64,000 nt of DNA from Photobacterium angustum (GCF_003026365.1 NZ_PYOM01000002.1:269272-333271); one strand, 5' to 3'; positions 1 through 8,512 are shown, counted from the first letter of the stretch. The notes: generated by a model not told the origin, from the letters alone. Numbers and translations: made by a program.

Positions 1-109
1 TTCGCATGAAACGCACACGCGCATCTTGCCATAAACTACGGCCTTCAATCTCCAAGTTTTCAGAAAAGTTCTCTAAGGCTTCTACACTATCTTTTTTCAT
101 TAACATCAT
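1..109 (-). CDS. oppC: Oligopeptide ABC transporter permease OppC, N-terminal fragment
   Basis: Only the first 36 codons lie in the window; the gene runs off the left edge. The reading frame opens at tandem ATGs and gives a cytoplasmic N-terminus (MMLMKKDSVEALENF..., then EGRSLWQDARVRFMR) of the kind that precedes the first membrane helix of OppC. It starts 13 bp after the oppB stop, so the two permease genes are co-transcribed. OppC pairs with OppB to form the inner-membrane channel for peptides delivered by OppA. The assignment rests on this short N-terminus and the oppA-oppB-oppC order; the rest cannot be checked here. Confidence 0.8.
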   Translation of the reverse strand, partial: MMLMKKDSVEALENFSENLEIEGRSLWQDARVRFMR

Positions 110-122
110 AATTATTAGCCTC

Positions 123-1043
123 TTAGTAACGGATCTTAGGATCAATTGTTGCGAGAACAATATCCACAATGGCGTTAAAGATAATGGTTAATGAACCAAT
201 CAAAATAGTAATACCAAGTACTAAAGAATAGTCACGGTTAAACGCTGCATTTACAAATAGCTTACCAATACCCGGTAAACCAAAAATGGTTTCGATAACG
301 ACAGAGCCCGTGATGATGCCAACAAAAGCAGGTCCCATATAAGAAACAACAGGAAGAAGTGCAGGCTTTAAAGCGTGCTTAATTACGATATAAGGGTAAC
401 TTAAACCTTTCGCACGCGCAGTTCGAATGAAGTTACTGTTTAACGTTTCAATCATGCTACCGCGAGTAATACGGGCAAACGTCGCGACATAAAGAAGCGC
501 CATACCAAACATCGGTAGCAACATAAATTTTGTAGAACCGTCTTGCCACCCACCCGCAGGTAGCCACTGTAGCTTAATCGAGAAAATGTAGATAAGAACA
601 GGTGCGAGAATAAAGGACGGCATGACCACTCCCGCCATCGCAGTGGACATAATTGTATAATCGAGCCAAGTATTTTGTTTCAATGCCGCAATAGTACCAA
701 CAGCTACCCCCATCACTAACGCAAAAATAAAGGCGAAAAAGCCAATTTTTGCCGATACAGGTAAGGCTTTTGCCACCAACTCGTTAACAGTGAAATCTTT
801 GTATTTAAAAGAAGGACCAAAATCACCTTGGACAATATTGCCAAGATAGGTGGTATATTGCTCTAAAACTGGTTTATCTAAGCCGTATTTCGCTTCGATA
901 TTTGCCATAACCTCTGGTGGAAGTGGACGATCACTTGAAAAAGGATTTCCTGGCGCAAAACGCATCAAGAAGAAAGAAATTGTGATCAATACCAAGAGAG
1001 TCGGTATGGCTTCTAAAATCCGTTTAGCTATGAATTTAAACAT
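123..1043 (-). CDS. oppB: Oligopeptide ABC transporter permease OppB
   Basis: A 306-residue inner-membrane permease, the usual length for OppB. It begins with a helix (about residues 9-28) followed by the family signature RFAPGNPF. Five further hydrophobic segments follow. The cytoplasmic EAA-type loop that contacts the ATPase is visible around residue 200 (RTARAKGLSYPYIVIKHAL). With OppC it forms the channel for peptides captured by periplasmic OppA. The gene lies 83 bp downstream of oppA and 13 bp upstream of oppC on the same strand. A hairpin in the oppA-oppB gap probably lowers its expression relative to OppA. Confidence 0.95.
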   Translation of the reverse strand: MFKFIAKRILEAIPTLLVLITISFFLMRFAPGNPFSSDRPLPPEVMANIEAKYGLDKPVLEQYTTYLGNIVQGDFGPSFKYKDFTVNELVAKALPVSAKIGFFAFIFALVMGVAVGTIAALKQNTWLDYTIMSTAMAGVVMPSFILAPVLIYIFSIKLQWLPAGGWQDGSTKFMLLPMFGMALLYVATFARITRGSMIETLNSNFIRTARAKGLSYPYIVIKHALKPALLPVVSYMGPAFVGIITGSVVIETIFGLPGIGKLFVNAAFNRDYSLVLGITILIGSLTIIFNAIVDIVLATIDPKIRY

Positions 1044-1075
1044 AAACGCTACCGTAATTGCTGTGAGTGCAAAGA

Positions 1076-1100
1076 GCAGCCTTCATTTCCCGAAGGCTGC
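1076..1100 (-). promoter_or_regulatory. Hairpin in the oppA-oppB gap
   Basis: A perfect 9-bp stem (1076-1084 with 1092-1100) with a 7-nt loop. No U-tract follows in the direction of transcription, so it looks like a partial attenuator or mRNA 3'-end stabiliser rather than a full terminator. Such an element would allow OppA to be made in excess over the membrane subunits. Confidence 0.6.
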
Positions 1101-1126
1101 ATATTATTATTTTTATTTATCGCGAA

Positions 1127-2758
1127 TTATTTCGCTTTGAAGTACATATCTTTTGAATAGATATTATCTTCTGGATTTTCCATTGGATACCCACCTAATT
1201 GTGGGTTAACCAAACGGGCATTAACATAGTGGTAGATCGGCATAATAGGCATATCTTCGGCTAGTTGCGCTTCTGCCTGTTTATAATCAGCCGCTCGCTG
1301 TGCGTCAGATTTTGCTAGAATTGCATCATCGATCGCTTTGTCATATGCCACACTAGAGTATTTCGGGTAGTTTTGTGAGTGACCACTATGCATGATAGCT
1401 AGGAATGTTGATGCTTCGTTGTAATCACCACACCAACCTGCACGCGACACGTCAAAGTTTCCTTGACGCTTAGAGTCTAGGTAACTTTTCCACTCTTGAT
1501 TTTCAAGTACTGCTTTTACACCCAGTCCCTTTTTCCACATAGATGAAATTGCTACAGCAATTTTCTTATGGTTTTCAGAAGTGTTGTAAAGCAAGTTAAA
1601 TTGAAGAGGGTTGTTTTGGTCGTAACCAGCCGCCTTTAAAAGTTCTTTTGCTTTAGCTAGACGCTGTTTCTGATCTAACTTCGAATATTCAGGCATATCA
1701 ACTTCTAAACCATTGGTTGCCAATGGTGTAAAGTTGTAAGCTGGTGTCTCACCTTTACCTACAATAAATTTCGCCAATACGTCACGGTCAATCGCATATG
1801 ACAATGCTTTACGTACATTTGCATCATCAAAAGGTTTACGTTTCGTATTAAATTCGTAGTAATAAGAACATAAATAAGGAGTGACTTTTACGTCTTGCGG
1901 ATACTCTTTTTCAAGACGTTTAAAATGCTCATTTGGCATTTCATTAGTTATATCTAATTCACCTGCTAAAAAGCGGTTCATTCCAGCCACTTGGTTCTCT
2001 ATTGGGAGGTATGTAACTTTATTAATAACCGTATCTTTGTTATCCCAGTAATTATCGTTACGAGTCAGTACAATACGCTCGTTTACCACCCATTTATCTA
2101 ACTTGTATGCACCGTTAGATACGTAATTACCTACTTTCGTCCAATCATCACCAAACTTTTCAACTACTTTTTGGTTTACTGGTTTCATTGAAGTATGAAC
2201 AAGCATGGATGCAAAGTAAGAGACTGGCTTATCTAATGTTACTTTTAAAGTATGTGTATCAACCGCTTCAACGCCTAATGTATCTGCTGGTTTTTTCCCT
2301 GCAATGATATCTTCAGCGTTTGCCATTGTTGTCATTTGAATATATGACGCGTAAGGAGATGCTGTTTTTGGATCCGCTAAACGGCGCCATGTATAAACAA
2401 AATCATCCGCAGTAACAGGATCACCATTAGACCATTTTGCATCTTCACGAAGGTGGAAGATCCAAGTTTTATTATCTGCTGTTTCCCACGACTTAGCGGC
2501 ACCAGGTACTAAGTTACCTTTACTATCTTGGTTTACTAACCCTTCAAGTAAATCGCGAATAACATTTGATTCAGGTACACCTGATACTTTTTGCGGATCC
2601 AGCGATTCTGGCTCTGTTCCATTACCGCGAACAAGCTCTTGCTTATCAGCAAGTTTTACATCGGATGGGACTTGTGCCGCAAAAGAAGAAAAAGAAGTGG
2701 CGGCTACGGCAAAACTTGCACTCACCATGAGTGCTTGAGTGATTTTATTCTTGTACAT
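1127..2758 (-). CDS. oppA: Periplasmic oligopeptide-binding protein OppA
   Basis: A 543-residue solute-binding protein of family 5. Residues 1-28 form a signal peptide: MYKNK, a hydrophobic stretch, then SSFAAQ as the likely cleavage region. The mature part opens with the family pattern LVRGNGTEPESLDPQK and later shows WSNGDPVTADDFVYTWRR, which is typical of OppA/MppA. It captures short peptides in the periplasm and passes them to OppBC. A good ribosome site (GGAG, 7 nt upstream) supports the ATG. It is first in the opp operon, and its own promoter should lie in the 450-bp AT-rich gap upstream. Confidence 0.95.
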   Translation of the reverse strand: MYKNKITQALMVSASFAVAATSFSSFAAQVPSDVKLADKQELVRGNGTEPESLDPQKVSGVPESNVIRDLLEGLVNQDSKGNLVPGAAKSWETADNKTWIFHLREDAKWSNGDPVTADDFVYTWRRLADPKTASPYASYIQMTTMANAEDIIAGKKPADTLGVEAVDTHTLKVTLDKPVSYFASMLVHTSMKPVNQKVVEKFGDDWTKVGNYVSNGAYKLDKWVVNERIVLTRNDNYWDNKDTVINKVTYLPIENQVAGMNRFLAGELDITNEMPNEHFKRLEKEYPQDVKVTPYLCSYYYEFNTKRKPFDDANVRKALSYAIDRDVLAKFIVGKGETPAYNFTPLATNGLEVDMPEYSKLDQKQRLAKAKELLKAAGYDQNNPLQFNLLYNTSENHKKIAVAISSMWKKGLGVKAVLENQEWKSYLDSKRQGNFDVSRAGWCGDYNEASTFLAIMHSGHSQNYPKYSSVAYDKAIDDAILAKSDAQRAADYKQAEAQLAEDMPIMPIYHYVNARLVNPQLGGYPMENPEDNIYSKDMYFKAK

Positions 2759-3155
2759 GCATTACTCCAATACATCAGTTTATAACGTCCGTGACGTTCT
2801 TCATTTGGCTATTTTAAATAGCTTTATTGGCTAGTTTTTATCCTAAAACAGGCCAATCAAACCGAAGAATTATTCAAAACGTTACCAGAACATAACTATA
2901 TTTACCATATTTTAACAATTGAAAGCTTCTTTATGCTAAGAAGATCACTATTAATTAGTTTTTAACACTATTAATAACAATGTAATTAACGTTTCATTTT
3001 TATAAACACTTAAAAAACAGAAAATAACACTACATAAAACCAATAAATAGCCTAATAAGCAGTAAATAAACTCAAATAAAACCAAAACGACAGATCATAA
3101 AACCACAAAACAAAACATTTTCACAACATTGTGTTTACATTTTTATTTCACGCAC
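2759..3155. promoter_or_regulatory. AT-rich upstream region of oppA
   Basis: No gene is visible. Two palindromes lie close to the oppA start: a 6-bp-stem hairpin (2784-2798) in the leader, and GCTATTT-T-AAATAGC (2808-2822), about 50 bp before the start codon, which could be an operator. The rest is A/T-rich and should hold the oppA promoter; I could not pick a -35/-10 pair with confidence. Confidence 0.4.
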
Positions 3156-3186
3156 AAAAAAGCACCGATACTATCGATGCTTTTTT
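3156..3186. terminator. Bidirectional rho-independent terminator
   Basis: The stem AAAAAAGCA-c-CGAT / ATCG-a-TGCTTTTTT has a 3-nt loop and A/T tracts on both flanks, so it can act in both directions. It directly follows the small minus-strand ORF ending at 3207, for which it is the natural terminator. Confidence 0.75.
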
Positions 3187-3206
3187 ATACAAATGTTATA
3201 GGGGAA

Positions 3207-3371
3207 TTACTTGTTTTCGCTATCTAATTTAATCAATTGTTTATCGTCATTTACTGATTGTTCTCTTTGCTCTAATAGCAATTGTGAATCATCATCCTCT
3301 GGCTGATCTGTCATGCCAATATCATGCATAATTTGTTTCATTTTCTTATTAGATACGCGTCTGTGCTTCAT
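3207..3371 (-). CDS. Small hypothetical protein (54 aa)
   Basis: A 54-residue, highly charged protein. The N-terminal third is basic (MKHRRVSNKKMKQIMHDIGM) and the rest is acidic and glutamine-rich (TDQPEDDDSQLLLEQ). I chose this internal ATG because a strong ribosome site, GGAGGG, lies just before it; the longer open frame to 3443 has no such signal. A terminator follows within 20 bp, which supports an expressed unit. There is no membrane segment, signal peptide or recognisable domain. It is not in an operon. Function unknown. Confidence 0.55.
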   Translation of the reverse strand: MKHRRVSNKKMKQIMHDIGMTDQPEDDDSQLLLEQREQSVNDDKQLIKLDSENK

Positions 3372-3719
3372 TGAACCCTCCGCTGTCAAGCTATGCCAGT
3401 AGACCTCAATTACCACTTGTTCTGCTTGGTCTAACACCAGCAACCAATTTCTATTTAATAACTAACCGCATTTAAAATATGGCACACATCTACGCAGTTC
3501 GCCTCTAATCTGTCATAAAACTTTATTTCTTATTTTTTAAATAACTAAAAATGATTAACAATTTTACTGATAGATAGTTTTATTATATCGACATATTTAT
3601 CCATAATTTCACATACAAAACATAAAAAAGAGGGGTAATATTATTAATGTAAAGTATTTATGCTTAGTTTTAAAAATATTAAAAAATAACCCCCTTCAAT
3701 TCCATTTAAAGAGTATTTT
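3372..3719. other. Intergenic region between two divergent small ORFs
   Basis: About 350 bp of AT-rich DNA that should hold the promoters of the 54-aa ORF (leftward) and the 37-aa ORF (rightward). I see no further ORF, repeat or convincing operator. Confidence 0.3.
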
Positions 3720-3833
3720 ATGAGACCAGTAGGTTGTGCGTCACGCCCAAGTCCATCACGTTTTCGCCCTAATTACGTACCATCTAGCGTGATAACACGT
3801 GATAAGAACAAGAAGAATAACCAATCACAATAA
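3720..3833 (+). CDS. Candidate small basic protein (37 aa)
   Basis: An ATG-to-TAA frame of 37 codons encoding a proline-, arginine- and serine-rich peptide: MRPVGCASRPSPSRFRPNY followed by VPSSVITRDKNKKNNQSQ. The coding stretch is visibly richer in G/C than its AT-rich surroundings, and a strong terminator (3865-3888) follows 31 bp after the stop. Both points suggest a genuine transcription unit. The ribosome site is weak (AAAGAG). There is no membrane segment or known motif, and the function is unknown. It could instead be part of a small RNA ending at the same terminator. Confidence 0.4.
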   Translation: MRPVGCASRPSPSRFRPNYVPSSVITRDKNKKNNQSQ

Positions 3834-3864
3834 CCTATAACCATCTACTGTTTTATAAGTAAAA

Positions 3865-3888
3865 AAAAGGAGCCTTTCGGCTCCTTTT
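3865..3888. terminator. Bidirectional terminator between the 37-aa ORF and moaE
   Basis: A 10-bp stem, AAAAGGAGCC / GGCTCCTTTT, with a TTTC loop and flanking A and T tracts on both sides. It ends the moa operon from the right and the small rightward unit from the left. Confidence 0.85.
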
Positions 3889-3903
3889 ATTTTTATTCAT
3901 TCG

Positions 3904-4347
3904 CTAGTTCCAGCGATCAGCGGCTGATGTATCCGTTTCTCGAGCATCTACCCAACGGCTTTGCTCTGGTGTTTGTTCTTTTTTCCAAAAAGGTGCACGG
4001 GTTTTTAAAAAATCCATAATGAACTCACACGCTTCAAAAGCAGCGCCACGGTGAGCACTTGTTACGCCCACAAACACAATCTGATCACCTAATGCTAAAT
4101 CACCTACACGGTGAATAACACGAGTTTTAAGCAATGGCCAACGTTGGTATGCTTGATCAACAATCTCTTGAAGCGATTTTTCCGTCATTCCAGGGTAATG
4201 CTCTAAAGATAGCCCCGTCACGGCATCACCTTGATTAAAGTCACGTACTTTACCGATAAAAGTTACAACAGCGCCAGCTTCAGTGCCTTCTGCTAATTTT
4301 TCATATTCATCAGCAACCGAGAAATCATCAAACTGAACAGAAATCAT
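3904..4347 (-). CDS. moaE: Molybdopterin synthase catalytic subunit MoaE
   Basis: 147 residues, close to the usual ~150. Recognisable family blocks are GAVVTFIGKVRD (N-terminal), LEHYPGMTEKSL, VFVGVTSAHRGAAFEA and the active-site segment TRAPFWKKE, whose lysines contact the pterin. With MoaD it transfers two sulfurs to cyclic pyranopterin monophosphate to form molybdopterin. I placed the start at the ATG two bases after a GTG; a GGGGGA ribosome site precedes it, and the moaD stop is immediately upstream, so the two subunits are translationally coupled. It is the last gene of the moa operon. Confidence 0.95.
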   Translation of the reverse strand: MISVQFDDFSVADEYEKLAEGTEAGAVVTFIGKVRDFNQGDAVTGLSLEHYPGMTEKSLQEIVDQAYQRWPLLKTRVIHRVGDLALGDQIVFVGVTSAHRGAAFEACEFIMDFLKTRAPFWKKEQTPEQSRWVDARETDTSAADRWN

Positions 4348-4350
4348 CAC

Positions 4351-4596
4351 TTATCCCCCTGTTACTGGTGGAAAAAATGCTACTTCATCACCATCGGTTA
4401 ATGGCGTATCTAGTGAACAAATAGTTTGATTGACAGCAACAAGTAACTTGCCTGATTCTAATGCCAATTGCCATTTGTCGCCACGTGTTGCCAATGCCTC
4501 ACGTAACGCATCAGCATTAGAATAAACCGCGTCAACTTCAAGGCTATCAGTACCTACAAGTTCTTTTACTTGTGCAAAAAAGAGAACCTTAATCAT
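4351..4596 (-). CDS. moaD: Molybdopterin synthase sulfur-carrier subunit MoaD
   Basis: An 81-residue ubiquitin-fold sulfur carrier. The C-terminus [10 protein letters not shown] ends in the di-glycine that is adenylated by MoeB and then carries the thiocarboxylate sulfur used by MoaE. The N-terminus [15 protein letters not shown] is typical. The start overlaps the moaC stop by 4 bp (ATGA) and the stop abuts the moaE start, so three cistrons are coupled. Confidence 0.95.
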   Translation of the reverse strand: MIKVLFFAQVKELVGTDSLEVDAVYSNADALREALATRGDKWQLALESGKLLVAVNQTICSLDTPLTDGDEVAFFPPVTGG

Positions 4597-5072
4597 GCTT
4601 CTACCTTAAAGTGACCTGATTTACCGCCTGTTTTTTCTAAAAGACGCACTTGGCTAATCACCATATCTTTTTGTACTGCTTTACACATATCGTAAATCGT
4701 TAATGCGGTAACAGAAGCTGCTGTTAATGCTTCCATCTCTACACCCGTCTTACCCGCTAGCTTACAACAAGACTCAATACGCACTTTGTTTTCAGCAGGA
4801 ATCGCTTCTAACTGTACTTCAACTTTCGAAAGTAGCAACGGATGACAAAGTGGGATCAGATCCCAGGTTTTTTTCGCCGCTTGAATGCCAGCAATACGCG
4901 CTGTCGCGAACACATCACCTTTATGGTGCTGACCTGACACAATAAGCTCTAATGTTTCGGCTGCCATGTGAACAAAAGCTTCTGCGCGCGCTTCACGAAC
5001 GGTTTCTGCTTTAGCAGAAACATCAACCATGTTGGCTTCACCTGATGCATTAATATGTGTAAATTGATTCAT
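4593..5072 (-). CDS. moaC: Cyclic pyranopterin monophosphate synthase MoaC
   Basis: 159 residues, the standard length. Conserved blocks are [16 protein letters not shown] (active-site region) and [20 protein letters not shown] followed by MCKA. MoaC converts the MoaA product (3',8-cyclo-GTP) into cyclic pyranopterin monophosphate. It lies 90 bp after moaA. In many enterobacteria and vibrios moaB occupies that position; here the gap holds no ORF. Both the moaA-moaC gap and the 4-bp overlap with moaD are compatible with one transcript. Confidence 0.95.
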   Translation of the reverse strand: MNQFTHINASGEANMVDVSAKAETVREARAEAFVHMAAETLELIVSGQHHKGDVFATARIAGIQAAKKTWDLIPLCHPLLLSKVEVQLEAIPAENKVRIESCCKLAGKTGVEMEALTAASVTALTIYDMCKAVQKDMVISQVRLLEKTGGKSGHFKVEA

Positions 5073-5162
5073 TATTTAATCGTTCCTCAACGAAGCGATA
5101 CGGAGCCTAGTAGAGATATGTATCTCAACTAAGCTCAATAAAAGTAGGAAAAGTAGACTGAA

Positions 5163-6152
5163 TTAACCGCCAATGGATGCTAGGTTTGGCGTCATACCTG
5201 TTTTGCCTTCATCCAAGAAATGGCTAACCGCTTTTTCACCCAGCCCAGCTTGAATACGTGCAATTAATGATTCTTTTTGATCATCACTTGCCAGTAAATC
5301 ACGCAACTCAACACCTTGTTCACCAAACAAACAAAGATGTAATTTGCCTTTCGCAGAAATTCGTAAACGGTTGCAGCTTTGACAGAAATTCTTTTCGTAA
5401 GGCATGATCAAGCCAATTTCGCCCATATAATCGGGGTGACAAAAAACTTGTGCTGGGCCGTCATTACTACCTTTAATTTTCAGTAGCCAACCATTAGCGA
5501 TCAAATGATTACGAATACTCACCCCTGAAAGGTGATGGTTTTGAAAAAGACTGTCCATTTCGCCAGTTTGCATCAATTCGATAAAACGTAATTGAATTGG
5601 GCGAGTTTTAATCCACTCTAAAAACTTAGGTAGTTCATGTGAATTAAGGTCTTTAAGAAGTACCGTATTAATTTTAACTTGCTCAAAACCGGCATCAAAA
5701 GCCGCATCAATACCATCCATTACCTGATGGAACATATTCTCACCGGTAATTTGATAAAACATCTTAGGATCAAGGCTATCAACACTGACATTGATATGCG
5801 TTAAGCCAGCATCGCGCCATTCGTGGACGTGCTTAGCCATACGATAACCATTAGTGGTTGTCGCTACTTTATTGATCCCAGGGATTTCAGCTACCGTTTT
5901 GATGATATCAGTAAAATCACGACGTAAACTCGGCTCACCACCTGTGATACGTATTTTACTGGTGCCACACTCAGCAAACGCTGAGGCAACTCGCTGAATC
6001 TCATCCAATGTTAAAAAGGAAGGTTTTTTCTTTTCTGTTGGATGATAGCCATCTGGCAAGCAATAGGTACATTTGAAGTTACAGACATCTGTAACAGAGA
6101 GTCGTAAGTAATAAAACTTACGATGGAAACTATCTTCTAATTGTTTCGCCAC
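5163..6152 (-). CDS. moaA: GTP 3',8-cyclase MoaA (radical SAM)
   Basis: A 329-residue radical-SAM enzyme for the first step of molybdenum cofactor synthesis. The N-terminal cluster motif CNFKCTYC binds SAM through a [4Fe-4S] cluster. The C-terminal motif [18 protein letters not shown] binds the second cluster that holds GTP, and the protein ends in the typical GG. I place the start at a GTG (6152), giving [19 protein letters not shown], because this N-terminus and length match the family and AAGG lies upstream. A longer frame from a TTG at 6167 would overlap the riboswitch 3' end and add five unlikely residues. It is first in the moa operon. Confidence 0.95.
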   Translation of the reverse strand: MAKQLEDSFHRKFYYLRLSVTDVCNFKCTYCLPDGYHPTEKKKPSFLTLDEIQRVASAFAECGTSKIRITGGEPSLRRDFTDIIKTVAEIPGINKVATTTNGYRMAKHVHEWRDAGLTHINVSVDSLDPKMFYQITGENMFHQVMDGIDAAFDAGFEQVKINTVLLKDLNSHELPKFLEWIKTRPIQLRFIELMQTGEMDSLFQNHHLSGVSIRNHLIANGWLLKIKGSNDGPAQVFCHPDYMGEIGLIMPYEKNFCQSCNRLRISAKGKLHLCLFGEQGVELRDLLASDDQKESLIARIQAGLGEKAVSHFLDEGKTGMTPNLASIGG

Positions 6153-6159
6153 GGAACAC

Positions 6160-6300
6160 CTTTCCAAATACGGGAGGTCAATTCATTTCTAAATAAACCC
6201 TGGTGACAAATCGTCACTGGCATTAATCACCTATCAACTTTTGAACGTATATATTAATGTTCAACATCTCTTAGTAACTTAGTGAAAAATGCTCGGAGTT
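6160..6300 (-). promoter_or_regulatory. Moco riboswitch (moaA leader)
   Basis: The moaA 5' leader on the minus strand contains blocks I recognise from the molybdenum-cofactor RNA motif: CTCCGAGC at the 5' end (near 6300), CCAGTGACGATTTGTCACCA in the middle (a self-complementary GTGAC/GTCAC arm), and CCTCCCGTATTTGGAAAGGT at the 3' end next to the start codon. The last block is, to my recollection, nearly identical to the E. coli moaA leader and overlaps the ribosome site. The expected behaviour is lower moaA translation when Moco or its precursor is plentiful. The 5' boundary is approximate. Confidence 0.8.
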
Positions 6301-6494
6301 ATGGCAGTTATGCAAAGCAAATCGTTCCTTGAGAGAATATTACACAACAGCATTTCTTAATATAAAAGTATCAGAGTTTTTCCATATTTGACAAATATTG
6401 GAAAAAAACAGTCTGTATTCTACCTTTCGAGTAGGATCACGACAATACTAGTTAATAATTTAGGCCGCAATTGACCAATAAAAGTGAGGATATT

Positions 6495-6722
6495 ATGGCA
6501 AATATAATGGAATCGGCTTCAATCGAAGATATCGCGCTCTATTTACAACGAGAAGATGGTATTGATGCAGACTCAGCACAAAGTGCTGCACAACAAGTCG
6601 TTGATGGTTTTATAGATATGCGTGATAAAGGACTCATAAAAGGTTGGTATTTTGATGAGTTAGGTCATTTAGAACTGCTTCCTACCGAATCGGCATTATC
6701 AATAATTGAGCGTCAAAAATGA
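6495..6722 (+). CDS. Small conserved-looking hypothetical protein (75 aa)
   Basis: An acidic 75-residue protein (MANIMESASIEDIALYLQ..., GLIKGWYFDELGHLELLP). It looks soluble and mainly helical with a short beta end, and has no signal peptide or membrane helix. The start is the ATG with GAGG 6 nt upstream; a TTG 24 bp earlier is less likely. It is divergent from moaA and shares its intergenic promoter region, but the Moco riboswitch lies on the other strand. I do not recognise the family and cannot give a function. Confidence 0.65.
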   Translation: MANIMESASIEDIALYLQREDGIDADSAQSAAQQVVDGFIDMRDKGLIKGWYFDELGHLELLPTESALSIIERQK

Positions 6723-6935
6723 CACCAATCTAATGTGATTTTGCAAATGTTGATTTTCAAACTGCAATCAATATTAAGTCTGATTAACTTAATTTTGAGT
6801 CAAGAATGGGCGTACTCCGATTAAAAAGCTCATGAAGTCAACGACAAAGCCATGTGAACGCCTTAGCTTTTAGTCGGCATCAGTTTTGCAATGTCTATAT
6901 AACTAGGCATTGTAAATCTTGTTATGGAGTGCATT

Positions 6936-7511
6936 ATGGCTAAAGTATTACCACTACTTTTTCAAAAGCGCCATGTTCTTCCTTCTGGTCGGATGCAAAT
7001 TTATATCTCACCTGTAGATCAAACACCTACCCTGAAAGCTGCACTCGCTTCAACAGATGGGTTAGGCATCTGTATGTATAGCGACAAAAAGGAAGCTCAA
7101 CATTTATTTCATATCGGTACTCGTGTCACGATTGATGATTTCAATCAAGAAAGAGGCTCTCAGTTAATAAAGCTTACCGTTTCGGGTCATAACAATTTTA
7201 AGATCCAATCGATAAAACAAACAACAGACGGTGTATTTTGGGGAGAGACAACGTCTTTACCCTGCTGGGAAGAGATAACAATCAATAAAGAACAACAATT
7301 ACTTGCGATTCGTCTAAAGAAAATGTTTGAAAAATTCCCTGATCTTGATGAACTCTACAAATGCAAAGACTTCAATAACCTCAGCTGGTTATGTCAACGT
7401 TGGTTAGAAATATTACCGTTACCTACTGTCGATAAGCAGCATTTACTTAATAAGCCAACTTGTTTGAATACATACGATTATTTAATGAGCATGATAAAAA
7501 CAAGTCACTAA
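6936..7511 (+). CDS. Stand-alone Lon N-terminal-domain-like protein
   Basis: 191 residues with the pattern of the Lon substrate-binding (LAN) fold: LPLLFQKRHVLPSGRMQIYI at the start, GLGICMY, and a hydrophobic core to about residue 110, followed by a helical tail. The AAA+ and protease domains of Lon are absent, as in the short YcbZ/YloC-like LAN proteins, so it would be a binding or adaptor protein rather than an enzyme. The start is the ATG with GGAG 8 nt upstream; another ATG 12 bp earlier is possible. It lies between the 75-aa ORF and the YvcK gene on the same strand. Confidence 0.6.
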   Translation: MAKVLPLLFQKRHVLPSGRMQIYISPVDQTPTLKAALASTDGLGICMYSDKKEAQHLFHIGTRVTIDDFNQERGSQLIKLTVSGHNNFKIQSIKQTTDGVFWGETTSLPCWEEITINKEQQLLAIRLKKMFEKFPDLDELYKCKDFNNLSWLCQRWLEILPLPTVDKQHLLNKPTCLNTYDYLMSMIKTSH

Positions 7512-7615
7512 ACTCTTTATGTGAGATATCACAGGTAATTTACACAGCAACAAATGCAACACAATACTTTATTTGCTAATCTGATTTCTTATAAAAATAC
7601 TACACAGCCTACACT

Positions 7616-8512
7616 GTGCTTAAGGCAGATAAATTGAAAAAGAATATTGTTGCCATCGGTGGCGGCCATGGCTTAGGACGGATCCTATCCTCGCTTTCTT
7701 GTTACGGTTCAAAAGTAACAGGTATTGTCGCGACAACCGATAATGGTGGTTCAACGGGTCGTATTAGAGCTTGCCAAGGTGGTATTGCTTGGGGCGATAT
7801 GCGTAACTGTATTAATCAATTAATTACAGAGCCGTCAATTGGTTCGATGATTTTTGAATACCGTTTTAAAGGTAATGGTGAGTTGAATGGTCATAATCTA
7901 GGTAACTTAATGCTTACGGCATTAGATAACCTCTCGATTCGCCCACTTGATGCAATTAATCTGATCCGAGATATGTTAAATGTTGAAACTCAGATCATTC
8001 CAATGTCAGAACATCCATCAGATCTCGCTGCTATTACCTACAGTGGTGAGATCATAAATGGTGAAACCAGTGTCGATGAATTACAAGAAGTGCCTAAACG
8101 CCTCTATCTCGAACCTGCAGTGCCTGCAACAAAAGAGGCTTTAAACGCAATCAATCAAGCTGATTTGATATTACTCGGCCCAGGTAGTTTCTTAACAAGC
8201 GTTATGCCTGTCTTACTATTACGTGATTTAGGTATCGCGTTAAAAAACAGTAACGCACAAATCGTGTTTATTACTAACCTTGATAAGGAACACGGTCCAG
8301 CGGGGAAAATGTCACTAGAGACCATGTTACATTGGTGCGAAAGAGCAATGAATGGACGCAAGATAGATACAATCTTGACCGATAAACTTCATACAGATTT
8401 AAACAGTAAGTTTAATTTGCAAATTGAAGATCTTGCATCCAGTAATCATGAGTGGAGACATGACCGAGATAAGTTAAAGCATGCGGTTGATAAGCTCATG
8501 ATTTCCAGCTAA
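7616..8512 (+). CDS. YvcK/YbhK family gluconeogenesis-factor-like protein
   Basis: 298 residues of the YvcK/CofD-like fold. Diagnostic segments are IVAIGGGHGLGRILSSL at the N-terminus, VATTDNGGSTGRIR, GDMRNCINQL, NGHNLGNLMLTAL and LILLGPGSFLTSVMPVLL. In other bacteria these proteins bind UDP-sugars and affect cell shape and carbon metabolism. In E. coli the homologue ybhK is a neighbour of moaA, and the same neighbourhood is seen here. The start is uncertain: a GTG at 7616 or a TTG at 7634 preceded by AAGG; the TTG gives a product beginning just before the GGGHG motif. Its 3' end overlaps the convergent luxU by 39 bp. Confidence 0.9.
   Translation: MLKADKLKKNIVAIGGGHGLGRILSSLSCYGSKVTGIVATTDNGGSTGRIRACQGGIAWGDMRNCINQLITEPSIGSMIFEYRFKGNGELNGHNLGNLMLTALDNLSIRPLDAINLIRDMLNVETQIIPMSEHPSDLAAITYSGEIINGETSVDELQEVPKRLYLEPAVPATKEALNAINQADLILLGPGSFLTSVMPVLLLRDLGIALKNSNAQIVFITNLDKEHGPAGKMSLETMLHWCERAMNGRKIDTILTDKLHTDLNSKFNLQIEDLASSNHEWRHDRDKLKHAVDKLMISS

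Noticed and set aside
6153..6167. Upstream TTG start for moaA
   Set aside because: It lies within the riboswitch 3' end and ribosome site, and adds residues absent from the family; the GTG at 6152 gives the standard N-terminus and 329 residues.
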